Source of the DNA: Diphasiastrum complanatum
Taxonomy: Eukaryota > Streptophyta > Lycopodiopsida > Lycopodiales > Lycopodiaceae
DNA: 64,000 nt
Direction of reading: 5' to 3'
Assembly: GCA_029204225.1 (NCBI GenBank)
Contig: CM055095.1
Location: 50,474,841 to 50,538,840 of the forward strand
In this document: positions 10,026 through 20,369 of the stretch, one piece after another
Position numbering within the stretch: the first letter of the stretch is position 1
Layout of the letters: every line of letters begins with the position of its first letter
Notes under the pieces: generated by a model
Database searches by the model: none
The model's input: only the letters and a program-made list of their open reading frames with translations
What the model was told of the DNA's origin: nothing
Program-made: the position numbers and the translations under genes

Positions 10026-11042
10026 TGTTAGATTTCTTATGCTCAGCCTTAAACAAATAGTTCAAGTAATGAGCATCCTGAAAACTGAAGGCCGACTACA
10101 TGTTTTCGGACCTTCACATTTTTCCCTTGAGATTTTTTGTGCCTTAAACGTTTTTTAGGCACCTTCGCCTTTTTCTCCTTTTTTCGCACCTTCGCAAAAA
10201 ATGCGACACAGTGGCCAGAATGTCTTAGAAACCATTTTTAAGGCACCTTCGACTTTTTTGCCTTTTTCGCACCTTCGCAAAAAATGCAACACAGTGGCAA
10301 GAATGCCTTAGAAACCATTTTAAGGCACCTTCGTCTTTTTCGTCTTTTTCGCACCTTCGCGAAAAATGCGACACAGTGGCCAGAATGCCTTGGAATCCAT
10401 TTTAGGCCCATCTTCGTCTTTTTCGCATTTTAAATACCTTCAGTCTAAGGGCACCTTCGAGATTTTTCATGCCTTCAGTCTAAAGGCACCTTCGGGTTTT
10501 TCGCATTTCTCTGCCTTCGCTTTAAAGGCACCTTCGGAATTTTCGCACTTTCGAGATTTACATGATTTCTTTGTTCAAAGACACCTTTGTGTTTTTCGAG
10601 TTTTTCCAAACAGTGGCAGACCGACGTCGCCAACTTATCATCAATCCTAAAAACAGCTGGACCGCTAAATATCCCAAGGGCGGTTACCCACTTTGTACAT
10701 AAGCATTCAATGCTAGTAAGATATTTTTGAAGACACTTGTAAATATATACTACTAGCTGAATCAAGCAATGTAAGTGTTAATCATCTTCTTTTTCAAGCA
10801 GATTTATCTGTAGCCAGCGTTATCACGCTCAGCAAGCTGAAGTTATTACTTCAAGTCATTGTACTCACTGTTGATATTAATCAGAGTGCAATTTGTGTCA
10901 CTACTGTATTGTTCATTTGCGCAATTCTGTATGAATCACTTGTCTTGAATATTTCTGTTGCTAATTGTTGTGTTTCCGTTCCTACACGCCTACGCTCAAA
11001 GCCTCGAGCTTCCGCTGCCGGTCATCCCCACGTTTTACGACA
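10026..11042 (+). mobile_element. Solo LTR nested in copia I, TSD CATCA
   Basis: A 1,017-bp sequence starting TGTTAGATTT and ending TTTTACGACA is flanked by the perfect 5-bp duplication CATCA (10021-10025 and 11043-11047). Removing it restores the spacing between the gag end and the DIWWIDSGASSHM protease start, as seen in related element K. No internal region is present, so it is a solo LTR, presumably left by LTR-LTR recombination. Its U3 has tandem repeats (10157-10403) and further CACCTTCG modules to about 10600. Strand is inferred from similarity to the LTR of element L. Confidence 0.85.
10157..10420 (+). repeat. Tandem U3 repeat, ~82-bp unit, three copies plus partial
   Basis: Units start at AGGCACCTTCG at 10157, 10241 and 10323, with a partial fourth from 10404. 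Each holds a CACCTTCG motif, a T-rich stretch, CGCAAAAAATGCGACACAG and GGCCAGAATGCCTTAG. The TTTTTCGCA / TGCGAAAAA parts can pair as hairpins. Such repeats in U3 often act as enhancers in LTR elements; that role is inferred here. Confidence 0.8.
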
Positions 11043-11450
11043 CATCAAGCAAGGACATATGGTGGATTGATAGTGGGGCTAGCTCCCACATGCTTACTCT
11101 CTTATAATGATTCTAAGAAGTTCATATTCATTGCAAGTAAATGTAAGATAGATGGCATAGGATATGTTCCATTGTGTCTTGGATCTTCAAAAAGGATAGA
11201 TCTTGATAATGTTCTTTATGTACCATCCATCACAAAACAATTGTTGAGTGTTGGGACAATGGACTAAAGTACACGTCAAGCATGGTGTTTGTACCATAAT
11301 GAAGAATGATATGTGAGTTGGATGCTAATGTTGACATAAAAGTGCGAGCATGCCAAGGGAGGAGCTTTCTCAAATAGAGTTATGGCACAAGAGGTTAGGC
11401 CATCCTAACTATCAAGCTATGGAGTCCATGATTGTCACCATAAGATTGAT
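11043..11450 (+). pseudogene. Copia protease and pre-integrase scraps of element I
   Basis: WWIDSGASSHM (about 11058-11090) is the aspartic protease active site, with the Asp-Ser-Gly triad intact, followed after a frameshift by IDGIGYVPLCLGSSKRIDLDNVLYVPSITKQLLSVG, the usual protease tail. Around 11378-11430 ELWHKRLGHPN marks the pre-integrase domain. The integrase core is absent: coding jumps directly to RT near 11490. Confidence 0.8.
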
Positions 11451-11489
11451 CATTTGTCTTGCTACTTCTTTCAAATGAGAGCTTTTTGA

Positions 11490-12545
11490 ACTTGATGTGA
11501 CTAATGCTTTCCTAAATGGATTCTTGGAAGAAGAGATCTACATGTTGCAACCCTAGGGCTTCATCAAGTAAGGAGATGAAGACAAAGTTTGCTACTTGAA
11601 AAAGAGTCTTTATGGACTCAAGCCTATTGGTTTTGTGATAAGCTCTTATGAACCTTCATTGTATGTGAAATGTAATGATGGCAAGATCATTATTTTGGTT
11701 TTGTATGTTGATGATATCATTCTTACAGGAAATGATCTTGATGGCATAAGAAATGTGAAGTTAACTTGTCTAATGAGTTCAAGATGGTAGATCTAGGACT
11801 TCTTAAGTTTATACTTGGTATAGAAGTATCTAGAAGCAATGATTTTAATTTCATTTGTCAATCAAAATATGCTACTTCCAGTTTAGAAAAGTTTAGAATG
11901 AAAGATTATAAAGGGATTGACACCCCTATGGAACAAGTTGTGAAAGTTTCTATTGATGGTGATGAAGCATTCTTTGAGGGCATCACACTCTATAGAAAAC
12001 TTATTGGCTTCTTCATCTATTTGACAATCACTAGACCTGATCTAAGCTTTAGTGTAAGCAAGTTGAGTCAATATATGCAAGGTCCTTTAGTATGTCATTG
12101 GAAAAGTGCCAAAAAAGTGCTAAGAAACATCTCATCTACTAGAAATTTTGGCATTGTCAATCAAGGGACTAATTTGTACTTGAGAGCATACTCAAACTCG
12201 AATTTTGCAGGATACAAGATGGATAGAAAATCCATAAGTGCTTTTGCCACATTCTTATGTGGAGGAGTTATATCTTGGCTTTCAAAAAAGATACTATCTC
12301 ATTATCCTCTTGTGAAGCCGAATATAAAGCATTGACATCAACCTTCAAGGAGATTCTATGGCTCAAGAGACTTTTGGAGGAGCCTCATGTGATCAAGGTC
12401 GAGGAGATTCCATGCATTTATTGTGATAATCAAGCATCACAACAACTTGCCACCAATCCTATCTTCCATGCTCGAACCAAGCATATTGAGATTGCACATC
12501 ATTTTGTAAGCATCATGTGTCATCATCCGAATATGTTTCTAATAT
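11490..12545 (+). pseudogene. Copia RT and RNase H of element I
   Basis: RT begins in the middle of the domain at ELDVTNAFLNGFLEEEIYM, then SLYGLKP with a deletion, and VLYVDDIILTGND with the YVDD catalytic motif intact. EFKMVDLG, FILGIEVSRS and TRPDLSFSVSKLSQYM follow. RNase H is visible as SNSNFAGYKMDRKSIS (the normal SDSDWAG is damaged), LSSCEAEYKAL, the CDNQAS motif and HARTKHIEI. Two or more frameshifts (near 11790 and 12290) break the frame. Confidence 0.8.
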
Positions 12546-12640
12546 TCTAACCACACTATTGCCAAAGGACTCATTTATGAAGTTGAGATTAGCACTTGGT
12601 ATTGTAGATAGATGTACACTAGATTTGCCAAGCTAGATTT

Positions 12641-12807
12641 TGAGGAGTGTTGAAATTGTCAAATTTTAGCTTTTAGATCTAAGTTAATTTGTACATAACT
12701 TGATCTCACACGTGTGGAGCCTGTTTCCATGTGTGGATGGTAGTCATAACACTTCTTGTGGATTGATTGTAGATCCATTCAAGGTCCAAAAATCAGTAAA
12801 TTCAACA
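12641..12807 (+). repeat. PPT and short 3' LTR of copia I
   Basis: TGAGGAG (12641-12647) is the polypurine tract, followed by the LTR start TGTTGAAATTG at 12648. The LTR ends AATTCAACA at 12807. It is only 160 bp because the middle found in the 5' LTR remnant is missing. Confidence 0.75.
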
Positions 12808-12827
12808 TCCTTGTCCCTCTCCTCCTT

Positions 12828-13512
12828 TTATTTGTCCTTCTTGAAATGTTGATATTGCTCTTTGTCCCTTCCTCTTGGCTTGTCCTTTGAGAAGAAAGCT
12901 TTATCTTCTTCACCATCCTTCAAGGAAAGTTGATTGATCCTCAATAGCTTGTTCTCTTGCCTACACTCCTCGGAAATGAGAACTTCTTGTATTGTCTCCA
13001 AGCTTGGAAGCTCCTCCTTGATTGCATAAGATCGAACAAGGTTGTCAAATTCATCCTTTAATCCATTTAGGATCACTTGTACTAACTCTCTTGGGTTGAG
13101 ATGGTCTTCTATGGAAGCAAGTTCTCTATGAAGATCTTTTACTCTCAAAACATAATTTGAAGCACTCTCATCACTCTTTTGGAAGCTCTGAAAGATTTGG
13201 TTCCTTAGTGTGAGCAACATAGATGTGTTCCTTGCCTCAGAAATGGATTGTAGTGTGTCCCAAGCCTCCTTGTCCGAGATGCAAGAGCCAATATCCCTCA
13301 ACACTTCATTGGATACATTCATCTTGATGATTTGTAGGGCTATCCTTACCCTCTTCTTGAAATTTATGGATTCATGAGGCACTTGAGGCTCCTCCTCATT
13401 GCCAAGCACAATATCCACACCAAAATAGTTTTCATCCTAACCTTCCAAATAGAATAGTTGGAGGAATTCAACCTTTCACTTGCCTCCAATAGGTACCCCC
13501 CATTGATGCCAT
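12828..13512 (-). pseudogene. Copia gag of element J
   Basis: From the start near 13512 the minus strand reads GGYLLEASERLNSSNYSIWKVRMK, then after a one-base shift a continuous 196-residue frame (13418-12828) with KKRVRIALQIIKMNVSNEVLRDIGSC, NYVLRVKDLHRELASI and LVQVILNGLKDEFDNLVRSYAI, a typical copia capsid. It ends in a Lys-rich tail before the zinc knuckle, where element I's 3' LTR abuts. A run of six G at the start probably shifted the initiator out of frame. Pol is missing. Confidence 0.8.
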
Positions 13513-13529
13513 GATGAGACAAATGAACA

Positions 13530-13828
13530 TGTACACAAAGTACAAGCTTGTGAAACGACTCTACAAGGTGATTTTGTGATTCCCAAAAGCCTAGACTTGA
13601 ACAAATCAAAGATCTAGCAAGATCTACACAAGATCTCTAGCACAAATCCTAGAATCAATCTTCACCAAAAGCTTTTCTTGTACACAAAGTACACACATGT
13701 GAAAGGACTCCAATAATGACTTTGTGACCCTCAAAACACTATATTTGAACACATCAAAAATCTAAAAAGGTCTACAAAAGATCTAGATCACAAACATAGG
13801 AATCACATCACACCAAAACCTAGTCAAT
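13530..13828 (-). repeat. Tandem duplication, 149-bp period, in leader of J
   Basis: Two adjacent diverged copies begin GTACACAAAGTACA at 13531 and 13680. Each contains AGATCT and CACCAAAA near its end. They lie in the untranslated leader between the gag start and the PBS of element J. I see no coding in 13829-14490 apart from the small repeat at 14100. Confidence 0.7.
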
Positions 13829-14099
13829 TGGAAATTAGTCTTTGCCTTGATTACCAAAATCAAAGCACTACAAATTTGCACAAACCACACCAAATTCAGA
13901 TCCAATCACCCCTATTGGACTCCACAAAAACCAATGACTCTAACTCTTTAGAGCCGGAATGGATTTGAAAAGATTTGATTACAAACAAAGTCCTAGATCG
14001 ATGTCACTTGACTAGTATTGAGAGAACCTTTCAATTTTGGACATAACACTGAAGATCAAGGGCATTAAACCATAAAGATCCAAAAAACAAAAAACACAA

Positions 14100-14161
14100 G
14101 GTGGGCACACCTATCTACCCTCAAACACTAGGTGGGCACACCTACTTACCCTCAAACATTG
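14100..14161. repeat. 31-bp direct repeat, two copies
   Basis: GGTGGGCACACCTA begins at 14100 and again at 14131; the two 31-base units differ at a few positions. Likely a replication-slippage duplication inside the element J leader. Confidence 0.8.
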
Positions 14162-14490
14162 GATCCATATGTCAACAAGATGCATCAAAAACCCTTGGGA
14201 TCTTGGTCTTCTCCATCTACAGTTGATGCTCTTTCCAACAAATGTCTACTTGGGCTAAATGGATCAAAGATGAGTTTGCTACAAATTTTCAAAGTGGATG
14301 CAACTCACACTTGGCCTATACTTTTCATACATTAAATGCTCACAAATGATCAAGAAATCACTCCAATCAAGCAATCATTAGCCAATTTGAAACTAGAAGA
14401 CAATTGGGATTCAAGAGCACTCTCAAACCTAGAATTTTCACTCGAGATCTTGCTTCATGGAGATCAAACTTCATGCATGCATGTACCTAG

Positions 14491-14502
14491 GCTCTGATAC
14501 CT
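14491..14502 (-). other. PBS of element J
   Basis: The plus strand is GCTCTGATACCT; the minus strand AGGTATCAGAGC differs from the tRNA-Met PBS only at its first base. It abuts the LTR terminus TGTTAAAAAATG at 14503. Confidence 0.8.
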
Positions 14503-15065
14503 TGTTAAAAAATGAGATTTGAAGACCATGCAATGATCTATAACAACCTCCATGCATGTGAGGTTGCACATGATGCATCTATGATAGATCAAATCGGATT
14601 TTCGAGGGCTACCTATCAAGCTTTGAATCAAGGCAAGAGCTCAATCTATAACAAAAGTTATAGATCATCCAAAGAGAAGCTACTTTTTTACATTCACATG
14701 AAAAAACAGAGTGAAATTCACTATGAGAGACAAAAACCAAGCATTGTACAAAAGAGCAAGCTCCTCTATATAATGATTGAAGATCCAAGAGGAGTAGAAA
14801 GCAAGTAAAATGATTGGATCTCTTACATAGCTCCTCTAACTTTGATTGGTCTACTGACATAAGGACCCTTGATTATGATTGGACCAATTTCATGGATCTT
14901 TCACTTTTGATTGGTCACATGACTTCATGACAACACATAGGAAAGTGTCACTAGCCCTCTACTATCATGCCATGTGTAAGAAGCTACCTCGAGCTACATC
15001 ACACACCAAAATTGGCTTAATCACCTACTAGCATGTGTGCATGGGATAGAAAATTGAAAGTACCC
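14503..15065 (-). repeat. 5' LTR of element J (outer end uncertain)
   Basis: On the plus strand the inner end starts TGTTAAAAAATG next to the PBS. A TATATAGAGGAGC stretch (minus strand, about 14775-14762) is a plausible TATA region, and GATTGGTC or GATTGGACC motifs recur upstream of it (14830-14920), resembling CCAAT boxes. I could not find a second copy, so the outer boundary near 15065 is a guess, placed before a TTTGGGGGG stretch. Confidence 0.5.
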
Positions 15066-15606
15066 CCCAAACTCAAGATTAAGGCCTATTGACTAATCAA
15101 ACTCTTCATAAATGATTCAAAAAAATTATGGCACTATGTACATGATATCGCAAAAGATCAAGCTAGATTTTGCCAATTTTTCATAGGGCTTGCCAAGAGA
15201 GCCTTACTAGGCAAGGAATTCCATATTACAAAACTTGATAAGTAAAAGACTCCCTACAATTGGTAGTGTATATATGAAGAGCTTTAAATTTTGCAAAAAT
15301 TAGTGAATCCATAAAAAGGTATGCCCTATCATAAACCTTCGATAAAGATTTCAGGGTGCTTTGAAATCCATAAGATTTTTCATGAAATTCAATAAGGTCA
15401 CTTGCCATTTTGAGTAAAATAGAGCATCCTTTAAGCATGAGACTAATATTTTTGACCGTTCCATTGGGTCATCTTACCATATGAGTTCAAAATTTTTTAT
15501 GGCAGGATTCCCGGGGGGGGGGGGGGCGGGCTAACGAGGAACCCCATTCCGAGATATGTAAAAACTTGCATATGTAAAAGGTGTAACGTTAGCCTAAGAC
15601 ACCAAC
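15066..15606 (-). other. Start of intron 1 of the kinase gene; includes a G14 run
   Basis: This lies directly downstream of the kinase exon and starts with the GT donor at 15606-15605. No coding, no second exon. A run of 14 G at 15513-15526, followed by CGGG, stands out in otherwise AT-rich sequence; run length is error-prone in assembly. Confidence 0.5.
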
Positions 15607-16982
15607 CTGATTTCGTGACTCATATTCGTAAGAAACTGCGACTTTGCATGGCTTGCTTGCTCTGCTGTCTTTTTTGATGCTTGCAGCTCCTCATTTGCTT
15701 TAACAAGTTCTTTTGTTCTTTGCTCTACTATCATCTCCAGTTCCTCATTCCACTTATTAAGCTTTTTTGCAAGCTGTTTTGCTTCTCTCACGGCCGCTGC
15801 AAGGATGATGCTCATTACTCCCGTAATCGATACAAGGATCTCCGTCTGGATTATTTCGCCTGGGGACAGTTGCTCAGTTGAACCCACGACCGAATTCAGC
15901 GTTCCTCTGCGATGAACGTTTGCGAAGGTAGTGAACACCGATATTGCACAAAGGACAACAGTCCAGCCTATTCTGTTGAAGCGGAACACAGAGTACAGAG
16001 TGACGGCCAAGAGGGCGTATGGAACAGGCTCAAGATATTTTGGAAGCGGCTCAAAATATTTGTTCACTGACATGATGAAAGTAAAGATCAAAAGTGCAAG
16101 AGAGAACATTGTCAGCAGGAAGCCCTCGAGAAGCTTAACAGGGCGAAGGAGAGATGGCTGGAGTTTCCAAACGAAGCAGTGGATGACAAAGGGAGAGACA
16201 TTGATCTTGGCTCCTACTATCCCCAGCCACCAGGTTGCCCAGGCATGAAGGAATAATGGCCATGGTTGAAAGTTCCACGCAGCCTCTATCAAGGCCAGAA
16301 GAGTTGCACAAAGCAATGAGACGGCAGTCACTATAGCAAGATATAGTAGCGCATCTTTTACAGAATCGATTGAGGGAATCTTCTTTCCTTCTTTTCTACA
16401 GATAAATCTCCGCAACAGATATGCGCATAAATGAACCTCGACGGCTTCTACACTTGCAAAAGTAAGTAAGCCAAACGCGTGTGAAACTGAGAGTTTTGTA
16501 TGCATACGTAAAGAGAAATAAATGCGAGCAGCATAAAATCCAATAAAATTTCCAGGTGCTACTCGGAAATTAAATCTGCATGCAAAAGCAAGACCAACTG
16601 CATGAGCAGGATACAGCGGCAAGTAGAGTACACGAAAACGCATATTGTTGCCTGTTTTTACAGCCAGCTCATAAATTGTTGTTGCAAAAGTTATAGCAAG
16701 CACTAAAACTGCTAAGTTCCATGTTCCGAGGTAGAAGAGCGATCTGAGGCATCCGGGGTTCCAATATAGTCGTCGCATGCATCCTTTTAGCGGCTTCAAT
16801 AGCGCCTCACGTATTTTTTGGCAACGGTGTTTGAAGCTTGAGGAGCAACCAGAAGAACGTCGAGATATCAGCCTTGTTACATGTTTTTGACATACTGCTG
16901 CCATCCTTTCCTCGGCTGCTGCATCATGATGCGCCATTATTTTCATTGTCCCTTTTTTCTTATCTTTCTGTTTTCTCGGCAT
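15607..16982 (-). CDS. MASE1-type membrane histidine kinase, 5' exon
   Basis: This exon encodes about 459 residues. Residues 1-80 are basic and probably cytosolic. Then come several hydrophobic segments (about 82-107, 117-135, 165-190, 210-235, 245-272, 283-305, 320-352, 380-398) with a WWLG...NVSPFVIH pattern around 251-268, typical of the MASE1 sensor domain. A predicted coiled coil (about 398-445, with EQRTKELVKANEELQ) leads to FLTNMSHEIR, the H-box of HisKA with phospho-acceptor His456. The exon stops inside the arginine codon at a GT donor (15606), phase 2. ATPase and receiver domains are not in the window. The ATG at 16982 is the first after an in-frame TGA twelve codons upstream. MASE1 kinases are known from bacteria and reported in early land plants; the ligand is unknown. 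Confidence 0.8.
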
Positions 16983-18218
16983 ATAACTGACAGCTCCCTG
17001 CGGACTAATTGAAGTTCATCCTCTGCTTGACACCACATTCTCTTGTGTTCCTTGATTGACTACCGTCTTTTTTGTGACTGATTATCGCGATTAGTTCCAG
17101 AACTACGTTCGTTTCGCAACTGTTGTCAATCTTGTAAGAAATAATCTCCAGAGAACAAACCATAAGTTTATATTAGGAAATTGCCCGGAAATTTTCTTTT
17201 ACCCGAGAAGTTACACCACGATCTTACAGAAAGTATCTCCACGTTCTGTCATAAACACCTGCCTTATTGAGAACTTTCGATTAAATTGAAATGCGAAAAT
17301 TTATATTATTTGTAGCTGAAACGGTTTCGAGATTCATGCTACGTTTCGTTCTGATTCTGCTTCTAAAACATTGAAACCCTTCATAAGTTAGCTTGTCATA
17401 TCTGGAGCCGTATCATGTTCACCGTACGGTGTTGAATGAGTTCATTAAACGGATCTCAACAGCAACGGCTGCCTTGAACTGGAAAATTTCATGCAGCCGA
17501 ATCAGATTTTGGTTCAAAAACCAAAATTCAAATACACTGAAGAATTAACAAGAAGAAATCAACTCTCTTGATCTTGCGCTTCGCCTTAAACGTTTTCTCT
17601 CCGACATATAAGGAAGATGATGAACTACCTCGAACCTATTCTGTAACAATAAGAAACGCGATGAGAATGTGAAGCATATACTCAACAGTACGCGGAAAAG
17701 CTGGTTGCAAGTTCAGACTTCACATGTTCCTTTTCTTTCTTAATCTTTTTAAGATTAAAGCTTGATGCGGTAAGGTGCTGGCAGCCTGGCCGCAGCCATA
17801 GATCTACCATTTCACAATTTCAAGCTATGGGATACATACAGATCTCGAAGCTCGTATACTACTCTGAAATCTCGTCAAGGACTCATAGCAGTTGGCTTGA
17901 ATCGAGTGACGAATCATCATCATTGTGATGATTGTGTGTGTATCAGTTTTGTTTGCGTATCCGTCTTTTTGTGAAATCGAAAGTAATTCTTGTGCTTTAG
18001 CTATCATCATCATTGTTTGTGTACGATATTTGTTTGTGCCAATCGGAAGTTCCTGTGCTCTTGCTATTTGTTTATAATTTATGGTTGTGGAATAGCAACT
18101 TCTTGGTGCTCCGGTTGCTCTCATTTTTGTTGAGCATTTTCATAAGCAAGCAATGAATGAGCAATCAGCATTGTCTTAACTCCAAACACGAGTCAGATAT
18201 CGACATCTCCACGACCAT
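16983..18218 (-). promoter_or_regulatory. Upstream region of the kinase gene
   Basis: About 1.2 kb between the kinase ATG and the zinc-finger remnant. It should hold the 5' UTR and promoter. I see no recognisable coding and no clear TATA position. A stretch at 17890-18030 is rich in short ATCATCATCATTG/TGATGATTGTG repeats. Confidence 0.35.
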
Positions 18219-18425
18219 TCACAAAGCAGCACGAAGTACGCTCATCATTGCCCCATAGTATATTCCAAAATCGCTAGTCAAACAGTTGCATGTGATTTTT
18301 GGTTCCGTTTTTCGAATTTCCACTGTGAATGGCCTAACTTTTGCAGCATATCCTTCATCAATCACTACCTCCATGGTGTCTCTAGGCCTATAAGTTCTTG
18401 CCAATTGGCATTGTTTATTTTCCAA
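18219..18425 (-). pseudogene. Degenerate SWIM zinc-finger fragment (MULE/FAR1-like)
   Basis: A 68-residue minus-strand ORF contains VEIRKTEPKITCNCLTSDFG then IYYGAMMSVL. This follows the SWIM pattern of FAR1/FHY3 proteins and Mutator-like transposases, CxC...F...GIxCxHxxxVL, with the first CxC kept and the later Cys and His replaced by Tyr and Ala. Those zinc ligands are required for DNA binding in the family. No transposase core or terminal inverted repeats were found, so this is a small, probably dead remnant. A chance resemblance cannot be excluded. Confidence 0.4.
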
Positions 18426-18940
18426 TCACGTCACCTACGTGCATTTCCTAACCTGTCAAATTATCACACAGTAAGATGAACTTTTTTTATGCTAGTTTTT
18501 CTTTCTTATTTGCACATAGTTGGTGTGGTGGGATACACAAGGAGGCCTCATTCCTTAGCTTTTGTTAAGGAACTAGTGCCCCCTCTCACCTAACATAATT
18601 ATTCTGCACTTTTATGAATTAATATTTTATACAATCTTCCATAAGGAAGCTGCCTCCAAATAGGACAACCTTCTATGAGAAGGTAGCTCTTAATCTACCA
18701 TTGCCTTGAAAAAAGATTTATAAATTTACAAGGCGTCTTTAGGTTGACAAGCACTAAATTCCCCAATTGTACTAAAATAGGATATTTAAAAGTTTGCAAG
18801 CTAGTTTTGAATGTGCCAAGTGTACTTAAAAATGATAGCCCCCAATTTTATAGCTCTACAAACTAAATGCAAATTTCTTAGAATCAAAATTAAAAGAAAC
18901 CATTCACATAATGTAAATTAATTTTGCACTCACAGAAGTA

Positions 18941-18942
<2 letters not shown>
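18426..18942. other. Non-coding spacer
   Basis: AT-rich, no ORF of note. A small stem-loop is visible at about 18552-18573 (TTCCTTA ... TAAGGAA). Nothing else recognised. Confidence 0.4.
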
Positions 18943-19002
<60 letters not shown>

Positions 19003-19042
19003 CATGCATGAGCGCACGCATGCTCACACACACACACACACA
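18943..19042. repeat. (CT)n microsatellite followed by (CA)n
   Basis: An uninterrupted CT tract runs 18943-18999, then a short unique stretch with ATGCATGAGCGCACGCATGC, then CA repeats to 19042. The 19043-19620 stretch that follows is AT-rich and without recognised features except the possible U3 of element H. Confidence 0.95.
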
Positions 19043-19881
19043 TATTGAATAAACATTCAACCTCCAATCCCCTTCAAACAATATGCATTACAATAATAGG
19101 AACATGTAAGAAATCAAGGTGATCCAAAGATTTGATGAGCTTTGCAATGCAATTTTAAAAAAAGATCTTTTGTTTCAAATTAAATGGAGTAACAAAATAT
19201 TCATCTCAAACCAACTAACAAATGACATATCAACATTGAGATAATTGTCACAATAGCTTACCAATATTGCATCAAAGTTAACAAATTGGTTGTGGTATTA
19301 TACCACAAAGGTCTCGCCATTATTGTGGATTCTTGTGAATGATTAAAACCAAGCTAGCATGGTAGCCCACCATGTTAAGTTGGAAAATCATAGCTTTAGT
19401 ACATGAAGAGCTGAAAATCAGGTTCAGTTTGATTCAGTTGTATAAGCTTTAAATGTGATATTGTAATTAGTGTACAATTAATTAGATTTACTGTATTTGG
19501 TTGTGACCGGGACGTGACCCATCATTGACTTATCAGTCGGGCACTTGTCCCATAGCCGGCTACTTGGGTTAGCTGAGTAGCCACACATAGAGAAATTAGC
19601 CTGTACAGTATATTTTTAACGGCACTTGCTATACTCAGGGGCATGTCTTGAGTTTGTCAGTCTTTTAGCCCATGTTGGGCCTATTAGTTAGACAGGTGTC
19701 TATATTTCAGTGTGTTGACACTTGTTGAGCCCATGCATGTTGGGGCTTTTACTATATGTACAGTTTTCTCTTTGTAATCAATAACTTTTGTTGTGCCATC
19801 TATGAGAGCTTGAAAGGAGTGGCTCTGGTAATTGTGTGATGTGATCTGTATACTGCACTAGATTCTATCGGAATTTCAACT

Positions 19882-19893
19882 TGGTATCAGAGC
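19882..19893 (+). other. PBS of element H
   Basis: A perfect TGGTATCAGAGC right after the repeated LTR end, followed by GGCAGGGTG. It shows that 19628-19881 is the R/U5 part of a 5' LTR. Confidence 0.85.
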
Positions 19894-20369
19894 GGCAGGG
19901 TGTTGCAAGCATGCATGATCCGGTGGAGCTATGATCTTTCACTAGGAGAAATAGCACTCAGAGTGTCTCAAGAGAGAGGACTCCATACAGGGTATCGGCA
20001 GTCCGGATGACTAGAGACAACTATTTTATATTGGACTTGAGTCATTTGATGGACATGGCTTACAGGAGGATTCATGATGGAATCTGGACACTGCAAACGC
20101 AAATGGGCAAAGCGTGAAGCTTTGAGAGCCAACTCTAGGTTGGAGAGCTGATGGATATACTCAGGGGCATGTCCTGAGTTTGTCAATCTTTTAGCCCATG
20201 TTGGGCCTATCAGTTAGACAGTCTCTATATTTCAGTGTGTTGACACTTGTCGAGCCCATGCATGCTGGGGCTTTTACTATATGTACAGTTTTCTCTTTGT
20301 AATTAGTAACTTTTGATGTGCCATCTATGAGAGCTTGTGAGGAGTGGCTATGGTGATTGTGTGATGTGA

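Larger units (their letters stand above)
8015..12807 (+). mobile_element. Ty1/copia element I, decayed and with a nested solo LTR
   Basis: Order on the plus strand: truncated 5' LTR (8015-8577), mutated PBS, leader, gag (9158-10020), a nested solo LTR (10026-11042), protease and integrase scraps, RT, RNase H, PPT and a short 3' LTR (12648-12807). Gag and pol resemble the G1/G2 family (the SIWKVRMES motif and the EFKMVDLG motif). Its 5' LTR start was lost where element C abuts it at 8014/8015. It is old: many frameshifts and an integrase deletion. Confidence 0.8.

Noticed and set aside
10157-10420. Possible CRISPR-like array
   Set aside because: Repeats are contiguous ~82-bp units without unique spacers, lie within an LTR with TSD, and the genome is a plant.
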